DNA of 64,000 bases from Chloroflexota bacterium (GTDB lineage: Bacteria; Chloroflexota; Anaerolineae; Anaerolineales; Villigracilaceae), in NCBI GenBank assembly GCA_021787595.1, contig JAJYLQ010000018.1, positions 40,380-104,379 on the forward strand, read 5' to 3'. The translations under genes and the position numbers were made by a program. The notes under the pieces are model-generated. The model was not told where the DNA came from, ran no database searches, and saw nothing but the letters and a program-made list of their open reading frames with translations. Shown here piece after piece: positions 8,557 to 16,088 of the stretch. Each line of letters opens with the position of its first letter. The stretch's first letter is position 1.

Positions 8557-9312
8557 ATGCCAAGCCAAAATCTTTTGAATCTCGAACCCCGTCTGTCGCA
8601 TAACGGAATTCTCGAGCCGATTCAAGACGGCTGGCGATTGATGATTCCAGCCGGACCAGCCGGACGATACCGTTTATCCCAGCTTGACGATCACATGCAC
8701 ATCCCGCGCAAAAAATATCCGTATCGTTCCCCCCTGACTTTGAGCCTGCGCGCCCGAACCAGCAGCGAGTCTGCGCCCGGAACCTGGGGTTTCGGGCTCT
8801 GGAATGATCCATTCGGATTCTCGTTCGGACCCGGCGAGGGATTCTTCCATCTGCCCGCATTGCCAAACGCAATTTGGTTTTTCTTTGCATCGCAAAAAAA
8901 TTATCTTTCCTTTCGTGATGACAAACCCGCGCAGGGGTTCATCGCACAGGTATTCAGCAGCCCTGCTTTTCAGCCATCATTGTTTCTCGCCGGACTCGCC
9001 CTGCCCTTTTCGCGCAAAACGACGCGGCGTCTGTTGAGCCGCGTCATCGAGGAAGACTCTGCCGCCGTCAGGGTGGAGGCGACTCAATGGCACGCGTACC
9101 GCCTCGAGTGGAGCCCGAGGCGGTCGCGGCTTTGGGTTGATTCGGCCCTCGCGCTGGATTCGCCGGTGAGTCCGCGTCCACCGCTGGGCATCGTCATCTG
9201 GATTGATAATCAATATGCGGCCTTTACGCCGGATGGAAAGTTGAGATGGGGTCTGGAAACAAATGAAAAAGATGCGTGGCTGGAAATTGAAAATATCGAA
9301 ATAAGTACGTAG
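8557..9312 (+). CDS. Uncharacterised protein, possible beta-sandwich (concanavalin-like)
   Basis: This 251-residue protein has no signal peptide or membrane helix. Alternating hydrophobic strands with aromatic motifs (GTWGFGLWNDPFGFSFGPG and, near the C-terminus, GIVIWIDNQYAAF) look like the jelly-roll of concanavalin-like or GH16-type proteins, but the glucanase catalytic signature EXDXXE is absent, so enzyme activity is doubtful. It is coupled to the DMT transporter gene by a four-base gap. The stop overlaps a palindrome that probably ends transcription. Function is unknown. Confidence 0.7.
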   Translation: MPSQNLLNLEPRLSHNGILEPIQDGWRLMIPAGPAGRYRLSQLDDHMHIPRKKYPYRSPLTLSLRARTSSESAPGTWGFGLWNDPFGFSFGPGEGFFHLPALPNAIWFFFASQKNYLSFRDDKPAQGFIAQVFSSPAFQPSLFLAGLALPFSRKTTRRLLSRVIEEDSAAVRVEATQWHAYRLEWSPRRSRLWVDSALALDSPVSPRPPLGIVIWIDNQYAAFTPDGKLRWGLETNEKDAWLEIENIEIST

Positions 9313-9338
9313 GGGCGGAGTGGCACTCCGCCCCTACG
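9308..9338. terminator. Perfect palindrome between convergent genes (GTAGGGGC family)
   Basis: Two 14-base arms (CGTAGGGGCGGAGT and its complement at 9325-9338) surround a 3-base loop. The position between convergent genes fits a two-way terminator, although there is no T tract. The wording GTAGGGGC...GCCCCTAC recurs with other loops at 26488-26547 and 35897-35957, so this belongs to a dispersed palindrome family. Confidence 0.7.
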
Positions 9339-10394
9339 CTACATTGGCGGCCAGTAATGCAAAATAAATTGCGATGTAAACGGAATGAGACGCAACGCAA
9401 CATCCAGAATCAAACCCAGTAGAAAGTACATTCCGAATGAGCGGTTGTTCCAAAAAGCCATCGGTGCGAAATAAAGCGGCCAGCCGCCCTGCCCATCAGG
9501 GAAATCCGCGGGCCGCGTTTCGGGTTTGGGCTTCAGGAAGGATGGAAATATCTTGTACAGGGTTGGGATTGCCAGCAGGACAATCAACATGACCGGAGTA
9601 AAGAATTTAACTGCAACCAGATACCCAGTAAGGATGTACGGCAGGACCATCATTGCAAGCACCGAATACCGCGCCGCTTTTTCGCCGATCAGCACCGGCA
9701 AAGTGTGAATGCCTTTCTCTATATCAATTTTGCGTTTGTCTATGTGCTTGCCAAAAATGACAGTGGTCACTCCAAGGACATAAGGAATGCTTGCCATAAC
9801 CACATTCCAATCCCACTGGCGAGCAAGAACGTAGTAACCGCCTCCGATCATGAGCGGGCCCCACACAATCAACACGGCCACCTCCCCCAATGCAATGTAC
9901 TTCAAGGGCCAGGTGTAGAACAAAACAAAAAACGCCCCCAATGCGAGCAGGATCCAAATGGTCAAATCACCGCCATTGATGGTAACAAGATAAATGCCGG
10001 CAAGCAGAGCCAACAAAGCGGTGGCCGCGAAGTAAGTTAGATGCTGGCGTTTGGTCATCAATCCGCTGGCGATCGGCTGGGCGCCGTAGATCGTGCGGAA
10101 GTAATTGTCCTTGTCCACGCCGCGCACAAAATCCGTAAAATCGTTGAATATGTTGTTGCTGGCATGCGCCATGATCAAGCCAAAGGTCAGAACCAGCCAG
10201 GGCAGGAACTGGAACACGCCATCCCGAAAAGCAAAAATTCCGGCGAGCGCGGCCGACAGAAACGTCATGATGAGAACCGCCGCGCGCGTCGAGATCAGCC
10301 AGCGCGAAACCAAGTCAAGTTGATCCCACTCCTCCTTCGAAACCTCCGGGATGACGTTAAGAGCCTTCTGCCACATCGCAAAATTAACCTTCAT
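9339..10394 (-). CDS. UbiA-family prenyltransferase (possibly MenA-like)
   Basis: This membrane enzyme attaches a polyprenyl chain to an aromatic acceptor. The 351-residue protein has a first aspartate motif NIFNDFTDFVRGVD (about 95-108), a second, DKRKID, and about nine helices. The ATG at 10394 has GGAGA seven bases upstream; the longer reading from 10433 lacks one. An extra Pro-rich C-terminal segment (KPKPETRPADFPDG) is unusual. Since the divergent operon feeds electrons into menaquinone, a MenA role (1,4-dihydroxy-2-naphthoate prenylation) is attractive but inferred; heme or other quinone prenylation is possible. Confidence 0.85.
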   Translation of the reverse strand: MKVNFAMWQKALNVIPEVSKEEWDQLDLVSRWLISTRAAVLIMTFLSAALAGIFAFRDGVFQFLPWLVLTFGLIMAHASNNIFNDFTDFVRGVDKDNYFRTIYGAQPIASGLMTKRQHLTYFAATALLALLAGIYLVTINGGDLTIWILLALGAFFVLFYTWPLKYIALGEVAVLIVWGPLMIGGGYYVLARQWDWNVVMASIPYVLGVTTVIFGKHIDKRKIDIEKGIHTLPVLIGEKAARYSVLAMMVLPYILTGYLVAVKFFTPVMLIVLLAIPTLYKIFPSFLKPKPETRPADFPDGQGGWPLYFAPMAFWNNRSFGMYFLLGLILDVALRLIPFTSQFILHYWPPM

Positions 10395-10694
10395 AAACAT
10401 TCTCCATACAGCCAAATTTTGGGGATTATACAATGGATTTTCACAAAATGCCTTGTTGCTGAGAAAGGCGGTTCATTGGGACTTCCCGTGATTCAGTACA
10501 CGGATGCTTCGGCGGGCTCACCGTCCGCGCCGCCTCCGGCAGCACAGAGGTTCCACGGACGACACGGATCAGCACAGATTTTTTATTTCTGGCTCTACCG
10601 TTTCCAGCGGGACGAGCAATAAACTTAACAGCTCTTTGCCACGAATTCCACGAATTGTCGCGAATGTCTCCAAAAAATTCGTGGCTGAGGATTT

Positions 10695-10732
10695 GGCTTT
10701 CCCGTTAAAAGCGGGAAAGCCTTATTTCTTTT
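10695..10732 (+). terminator. Orphan intrinsic terminator
   Basis: A perfect 10-bp stem GGCTTTCCCG/CGGGAAAGCC with a 7-base loop is followed by TTATTTCTTTT. The T-rich tail lies only on the plus-strand 3' side, yet no plus-strand gene ends within 1.3 kb upstream. It may end an unseen small RNA or shield the downstream operon from read-through. Confidence 0.6.
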
Positions 10733-10835
10733 CCGTAAAATCCGCGTACAAAAACAGTTTCACCACGGCGATTCTCAGAGAGCCGGAAGGCTGGTGTAAA
10801 CAATTTTTCACAGGCAAACCTGATTTTTGTACTAT

Positions 10836-10851
10836 TGTGACATTTATCACT
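10836..10851. promoter_or_regulatory. Crp/Fnr-family operator upstream of the Hdr-Etf operon
   Basis: TGTGA-CATTTA-TCACT is a near-perfect GTGA-N6-TCAC palindrome, the half-site arrangement of Crp-type regulators. A possible -10 (TATATT, 10878-10883) would place the operator centre about 41 to 47 bases upstream of the start, fitting an activator. A second copy of the same arrangement is at 40173-40188, near a Crp/Fnr gene. Confidence 0.55.
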
Positions 10852-11111
10852 TATAAGCTGTGATATTCATGGCTGGTTATATTGCCGTTCGGTAGACATA
10901 ATAAGATGGAGAATCTCCACAACGTATTGATTGATACGGGGAAAACCAGCAAGCCCAACGAAAAAGGTCGCGGCGACCATCTCCACTTTATTAGTGCCGC
11001 GGGTCACCAATCTATAAAGCGGGAAGCAGTTTTACGCTTTAGCCGTGCAGTTTGGAGCCATAACACATCCTATTTACGCGGGATCAGATTTAGGCAGCAC
11101 GGAGGTGCTAC

Positions 11112-12302
11112 ATGATTGTTGCGGAAGCAGATCGCTCTTTCTACGATAGAGTCCTTCAGGCAACGCCCGAAGGCGAGCGATTGAGGCTTTGTCTGGAGTG
11201 CGGAAATTGCAGCGGGATATGTCCGTTCGGGTATCTGATGGCCTATCCCCCCAGCCGGATGATCGCCATGCTGCGCGCCGATCGCTTCGACAAATTGCTG
11301 GAAGCCGATTCGATCTGGATGTGTGTATCCTGTTACGCCTGCACCGCGGCCTGCCCATCGAAGATTCCACTGACGCCGGGACTGATGGCCAGTATCAAGG
11401 AAGAGCTGGTACTCGCTGGTAATGTTCCCAACGAACTTCAAAATGCGCTGACGAATTCCCAACGCTACGGCAACCCGCTCGGCGAGTCGCCGCGCAAACG
11501 AGCGGACTGGGCCAACCGCATCGCGCCAGAAGTCAAAATTATGGGGAAATTCAAACAGCCGGTGGACGTTCTCTGGTTCGTTGGAGATTACGCTTCCTAT
11601 CATCCTCGTGTTCAATCAACGACCAGGGCATTGGCCAGGATTTTGAACGCGCTCGGCGTGGATTTCGGGATTCTCGGCCCCGATGAATCGAGCGATGGCG
11701 ACTCGCAAAGATTAGCCGGTGAGCACGGCTTATTCGAGATGCTGGCCGATAAGAATGGAAAAGCGTTTGGCAAATACAAGTTCAACCAGATTATCACCAC
11801 CGACCCGCACGCTTACAACGCCATCAAGAACGAGTATCCAAAACTGGGCATTTCTTATCCCATCCAACATTACACCGAATTCCTGGCGGAACGACTCGAT
11901 CAAATCAAACCAATGCTAAAGCGGGAGAGCAAAGCCAAAGTTACATATCATGATCCGTGTTATTTGGGCCGCGCCAACGGAGTGTTCGATCCGCCGCGTG
12001 CGCTGATAAAAGCCATCCCCGGCGTGACATTGGCAGAGATGCTGCACAATCACACGAACAGTCTGTGCTGCGGCGGTGGCGGCGGCGGAATGTGGCTGGA
12101 CGGCTTCCAATGGGAAAAGGCGCATGTTCGTTTGTCGGAGTGGCGCGTGCGCGAAGCATTGGATACCAAAGCGGATATTCTGGCAGTCGCCTGCCCGTAT
12201 GAAACGCCGCGTTTTGAGGACGCCGCCAAAACGGTCGAGGGCGCCGCGCAACTCAAAGTAAAGGACATCGCTGAACTGTTGCTCGAAGCCATGGGAATCT
12301 AG
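11112..12302 (+). CDS. Soluble HdrCB-like (HdrD-type) iron-sulfur oxidoreductase
   Basis: This 396-residue cytoplasmic protein has two N-terminal [4Fe-4S] sites (CLECGNCSGICP at about 27-38 and CVSCYACTAACP at about 71-82) followed by CCG domains. The second CCG domain keeps its Cys (DPCYLGR, CCGGGGGG, ACPYE), while the first has lost them (FVGDYASY). It has no membrane helix. It is the first gene of the Etf-linked operon, starts behind GGAGGTG, and is followed after 11 bases by etfB. It most likely passes electrons between EtfAB or HdrABC and a partner. It closely parallels the C-terminal part of the membrane protein at 14071-16047. Confidence 0.88.
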   Translation: MIVAEADRSFYDRVLQATPEGERLRLCLECGNCSGICPFGYLMAYPPSRMIAMLRADRFDKLLEADSIWMCVSCYACTAACPSKIPLTPGLMASIKEELVLAGNVPNELQNALTNSQRYGNPLGESPRKRADWANRIAPEVKIMGKFKQPVDVLWFVGDYASYHPRVQSTTRALARILNALGVDFGILGPDESSDGDSQRLAGEHGLFEMLADKNGKAFGKYKFNQIITTDPHAYNAIKNEYPKLGISYPIQHYTEFLAERLDQIKPMLKRESKAKVTYHDPCYLGRANGVFDPPRALIKAIPGVTLAEMLHNHTNSLCCGGGGGGMWLDGFQWEKAHVRLSEWRVREALDTKADILAVACPYETPRFEDAAKTVEGAAQLKVKDIAELLLEAMGI

Positions 12303-12313
12303 CGAGGTGAACG

Positions 12314-13075
12314 ATGAACATCGTGGTTCTTGCCAAACTCGTCCCCGATCTGGTCGAAGAACTTACGATTGACGCAAATGGCAATGCGCTCGATTCGTCT
12401 TTTGCGCGTCTAATCATCAACGAATTCGACGATCACGCCATCGAGCAGGGCATTCTATTAAAGGAACGCGGCGGAGGTTCGGTGACCATCATCGCACCTG
12501 ATGCCGAGGGCGCGGACGATGTGCTTTTCACCGCAGCCGCCAAAGGCGCAGATCGTCTGATCAAAATCAAGGGCGATTTCAGCAACGTGAACAATCATGC
12601 TTTGGCGCGTGCATTCGCGAAAGTCGTCAGCGGCATCAAACCTGATCTGGTATTGACCGGCGTTCAAGCTCACAACGATTTGGATGGCGCATTAGGTCCA
12701 CTGTTGGCTGAATTGCTGGAAATGCCCTACATTGGTTATGTGTCTGCCGTCTCGATCAATGGTGATAAAGTCCTCATCAAAAAAGAATATCCCGGCGGCC
12801 TGCTTGCTGAAATGGATGTGCAGCTTCCGGCGATATTGGGAATCCAAGCCGCAGAAGAGCCGCCGCGTTATGTGGCAGTCAGCAAGGTTCGCCAGGCGAT
12901 GAAGACCTCCAGCATCGAAGAGCAGGACGCATCGAACCTCGACCCGTGCGGCGGATCCGCCATCGGACGCATGTTCCAGCCTGAGGCCAGTTCACATGCG
13001 ACAATGATCACTGGCAGTCCTGATGAGGTTGCCGAGAAACTCGTCGGCGTTTTCAAAGAACTGGGCATTGTGTGA
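12314..13075 (+). CDS. etfB: Electron transfer flavoprotein, beta subunit
   Basis: The 253-residue protein has the EtfB/FixA fold. It opens MNIVVLAKLVPD, has NEFDDHAIEQ, an AMP/FAD-binding region beginning TGVQAHNDLDGALGP, and the signature GYVSAVSINGDKVLIKKEYPGG. It pairs with EtfA to form a flavin electron carrier. GAGGTG precedes the ATG. Bifurcating Etf proteins carry an extra FAD in EtfB; whether this one does needs modelling. Adjacent EtfA and a membrane Hdr-like protein suggest electron delivery to menaquinone. A C-terminal extension of about 50 residues follows the usual EtfB core. Confidence 0.95.
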   Translation: MNIVVLAKLVPDLVEELTIDANGNALDSSFARLIINEFDDHAIEQGILLKERGGGSVTIIAPDAEGADDVLFTAAAKGADRLIKIKGDFSNVNNHALARAFAKVVSGIKPDLVLTGVQAHNDLDGALGPLLAELLEMPYIGYVSAVSINGDKVLIKKEYPGGLLAEMDVQLPAILGIQAAEEPPRYVAVSKVRQAMKTSSIEEQDASNLDPCGGSAIGRMFQPEASSHATMITGSPDEVAEKLVGVFKELGIV

Positions 13076-13088
13076 GAGGAGGCTTGAC

Positions 13089-14048
13089 ATGACTCAAGAT
13101 ATTTACATCGTCATTGAACACCTCCGAGGGCAAGTCGCGGATATTTCCTATATCATGCTTGCCGCCGCGCGTGAACTGGCTCAAAGCGCAGGCGGAAACG
13201 TTATTGCTGTTTTGCTTGGGCATAACGCAAAAGAATTAGCCGCGAACTTTGCTGCCGATCAAGTAATTTATCTCGATCATCCCGCGCTCGCGGATTTCAC
13301 ACCGGATGCCTATCAAAAAGCGTTGGCCGATTTGATCCAAAAGAATCAGCCGCGCGCGGTTCTGTTCGGCAGCACATCTATCGGCTCAGATCTAGCCAGC
13401 GTCCTTTCGATTCGACTTGATTTGCCACTGGCAAGTTCATGCCGCAGCTTCACGAAAGACGGCAAATTCGTCAGCCAGATTTGCGGCGGCAAGATCATGG
13501 CGGAAGGCGCGTTGCCTTCCCCCACCGCGCTAGTCACGATGATCCCCGGCGGATACAAATCAGAAGAGGGAAAAAGCACACAGCCTCCTACGCTGACTCC
13601 GGCTGAAGTCCCGGCATTGGACGCGTTGAGAGTCGCTTTGAAAAATTATGTCGAGCCGCAGGCGGGTGATGTGGATATTGCCAAAGAACCAATCCTGATC
13701 TCTGTTGGCCGAGGCATTCAAAACAAAGACAACATCGCGCTCGCCGAAGATTTAGCCACGGCACTCGGCGGAGTCGTAACGGGTTCGCGCCCAGTGATTG
13801 ATCAAGCGTGGCTGCCATCCTCGCGCCTCGTTGGTAAGTCTGGCAAGCATGTCAAACCGAAAATTTATTTCACGCTTGGCATCAGCGGCGCGCCCGAACA
13901 CGTCGAAGCCATTACCGACAGCGACACGATCATCGCCATCAACACTGATCCGAAGGCACCCATCTTCGACATCGCCAAATACGGCGTCGAAATGGATTTG
14001 TTCGATCTGGTCGAGGTGCTGACCGAGAAAGTCAAACAGGCGAAATAA
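13089..14048 (+). CDS. etfA: Electron transfer flavoprotein, alpha subunit
   Basis: This 319-residue EtfA partners the preceding EtfB. The C-terminal FAD domain is well conserved: SVGRGIQ, GSRPVIDQAWLP, VGKSGKHVKPK, then ISGAPEH and INTDPKAPIF. I took the ATG at 13089 because GGAGG lies six bases upstream and the gene then begins 13 bases after the etfB stop; a longer in-frame extension would overlap etfB. No ferredoxin-like N-terminal extension is present, unlike some syntrophic EtfA proteins. It sits between EtfB and a quinone-linked membrane iron-sulfur protein. Confidence 0.96.
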   Translation: MTQDIYIVIEHLRGQVADISYIMLAAARELAQSAGGNVIAVLLGHNAKELAANFAADQVIYLDHPALADFTPDAYQKALADLIQKNQPRAVLFGSTSIGSDLASVLSIRLDLPLASSCRSFTKDGKFVSQICGGKIMAEGALPSPTALVTMIPGGYKSEEGKSTQPPTLTPAEVPALDALRVALKNYVEPQAGDVDIAKEPILISVGRGIQNKDNIALAEDLATALGGVVTGSRPVIDQAWLPSSRLVGKSGKHVKPKIYFTLGISGAPEHVEAITDSDTIIAINTDPKAPIFDIAKYGVEMDLFDLVEVLTEKVKQAK

Positions 14049-14070
14049 GTCTGGCAGGAAGCGAGAAGCC

Positions 14071-16047
14071 ATGCCGATCCGCGAAACGTTCTGGAACATC
14101 CCGCAATGGGCAGAAACCGCCCAATACGTTTTGGGATTCATCACGGCGGTTGTCTTCGTTTATGGCATCGTTCGCCGCGTGATGCGCTGGCGGCAGGGGC
14201 AGCCCGATAAACGTTTCGATCACATCGGTGCGCGTCTGCGGACGCTGTTCACTCAGGCGATTTTGCAGCTGCGCGTGGCGAGCGAAGCCTACGCGGGCGT
14301 GATGCACCTCGCCATCTTTTGGGGCATCATCGCCCTGCTCATCGGCACCGCGCTCGCGACGCTGGATTGGGATGTGACGCATCTGTTCTTTGGATTCCAA
14401 TTTTTGAAAGATGGATTTTATATCGGCTATGAATTGACACTTGATATCTTTGGACTGTTGCTGATGATTGGCTTAGGCATGGCGATCTATCGCCGCTTCA
14501 TTCTCCGCCCGAAGCGGCTCCAGAACCCATGGCCGACTCTCACCCGCGACGACGCGTACGTACTCGGGATGCTGACCCTGATCGCCATCACGGGTTATCT
14601 CGTGGAGGGTTTGCGTATTGCGGTGACACAGCCATCCTGGGCGAATTGGTCGCCGGTTGGCAACGCGATTGCCGCGCTCTTTATTGCGACTGGTGATCCA
14701 ACCAATCGCATTTTGCATCTCTCGTTGTGGTCATTTCATATTTTGATCGCCTTCACTCTTCTTGCCAGCCTGCCGTTCACAAAATTATTTCATATCGCCG
14801 CTGTGCCAACCAATATCTTCTTCCATTCGCTCACGCCAGCAGGGACATTATCGGCGCCGCGCTCTGCAGATAGTGTGGGCGTGAAAGCGTGGAAAGAATT
14901 CACGTGGAAACAAATCCTCGATTTTGAATCCTGCACGCGCTGCGGGCGCTGCCAGGATGTTTGTCCCGCGTATGCCAGCACGCAAATTCTTTCGCCGCGC
15001 AATATGATGATCAAATTGGAAACGCACATCTGGGAAAAAGCAAATGGACGTCAATTACACAGCGACGTGATTACGGCAGATGAATTATGGGGCTGCACCA
15101 CCTGTCGCGCTTGCTCAGAAGTCTGCCCGGCGTTCATTGATCACTTGTCTTCATTTGTAGACATGCGCCGTTATCTGGTGGCGGAAGGACAAGTGGACGC
15201 GCAATTGCAAAAGGCATTGGCGAATTTGGGACGGTATGGCAATTCGTTTGGTCAATCCGAGCGAATGCGCGCCAAATGGACTCAGCCCATTACGTCAAAG
15301 ATCAAAGATGCACGCCGCGAAGCCGTTGAATATTTGTGGTTCGTTGGCGATTACGCCTCATACAGTCCAACGCTGACAGAAATTACATCGAAGACCGCGC
15401 AAGTCTTCCAGAAAGCCGGACTGGATTTCGGAATCTTATACGATGGCGAGCGCAACGCGGGCAACGATGTGCGCCGCGTGGGAGAAGAAGGTTTGTTTGA
15501 AACGCTGGTTGAGAAAAATGTCAGCGTGCTAGGCAAATGCTCTTACAAGAAGATAGTCACCACCGATCCGCATTCATACAACACAGTGAAGAATGAATAT
15601 CCAAGATCGGAGACTTCGGAAGTCTTGCATTACACCGAATTGCTCGATCAATTGATCGCATCTGGCCAATTGAAATTCAACAAGAGACTTGGCTACAAAG
15701 TTACGTATCACGACCCATGTTATTTAGGTCGTTATAACGGCGTGTACGATGCGCCGCGCAGAGTCATCGAGGCGACGGGATGTGAATTGGTCGAGATGCC
15801 GCGTCATGGTGACCGCGCGTTCTGCTGCGGCGCAGGCGGAGGACGGATTTGGATGAAGGAGGCTGAAGTCAAGGAACGACCGAGCGAAGCGCGCGTGCGC
15901 GAGGCGGTGAGTTTGGATGGAGTCAACACATTGGTTACCGCTTGTCCGAAAGATATCACGATGTTCCGCGACGCGGTGAAGACCACAGGCAACGAAGAAC
16001 GCCTGGCAGTCAAGGATTTGATCGAGCTGGTCTATGCGGCACTGTAA
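14071..16047 (+). CDS. Membrane Hdr-like/NarI-like iron-sulfur protein, Etf:menaquinone oxidoreductase (EMR) type
   Basis: This 658-residue protein has about six N-terminal helices resembling the NarI/HdrE heme b domain (residues 20-260), then two [4Fe-4S] sites (CTRCGRCQDVCP, CTTCRACSEVCP) and CCG domains, the last with DPCYLGR, CCGAGGG and ACPKD. The first CCG domain is degenerate (FVGDYASY). This layout matches the membrane proteins proposed to move electrons from EtfAB to menaquinone in syntrophs and other anaerobes. Its place directly after etfBA supports that role. The heme ligands should be His residues in the helices; which ones cannot be assigned by eye. Confidence 0.9.
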   Translation: MPIRETFWNIPQWAETAQYVLGFITAVVFVYGIVRRVMRWRQGQPDKRFDHIGARLRTLFTQAILQLRVASEAYAGVMHLAIFWGIIALLIGTALATLDWDVTHLFFGFQFLKDGFYIGYELTLDIFGLLLMIGLGMAIYRRFILRPKRLQNPWPTLTRDDAYVLGMLTLIAITGYLVEGLRIAVTQPSWANWSPVGNAIAALFIATGDPTNRILHLSLWSFHILIAFTLLASLPFTKLFHIAAVPTNIFFHSLTPAGTLSAPRSADSVGVKAWKEFTWKQILDFESCTRCGRCQDVCPAYASTQILSPRNMMIKLETHIWEKANGRQLHSDVITADELWGCTTCRACSEVCPAFIDHLSSFVDMRRYLVAEGQVDAQLQKALANLGRYGNSFGQSERMRAKWTQPITSKIKDARREAVEYLWFVGDYASYSPTLTEITSKTAQVFQKAGLDFGILYDGERNAGNDVRRVGEEGLFETLVEKNVSVLGKCSYKKIVTTDPHSYNTVKNEYPRSETSEVLHYTELLDQLIASGQLKFNKRLGYKVTYHDPCYLGRYNGVYDAPRRVIEATGCELVEMPRHGDRAFCCGAGGGRIWMKEAEVKERPSEARVREAVSLDGVNTLVTACPKDITMFRDAVKTTGNEERLAVKDLIELVYAAL

Positions 16048-16088
16048 TGATTTTGCACCGCGGAAAAACAAAACTCCGCAGGAATAAC

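Larger units (their letters stand above)
10395..11111. other. 717-bp spacer between ubiA-like gene and the Hdr-Etf operon
   Basis: No convincing gene is present. From the left it holds fragments of CACGGAYGACACGGAT/CACAGATT and ACGAATTCCACGAATT dispersed repeats (about 10550-10690), a plus-strand terminator-like hairpin (10695-10732), a Crp/Fnr-type palindrome (10836-10851), a possible -10 (TATATT at 10878-10883), two small hairpins (TGGAGAATCTCCA near 10907; GGTCGCGGCGACC near 10965), and finally the GGAGGTG ribosome-binding site of the next gene. The long leader could hold further regulation. Confidence 0.6.
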
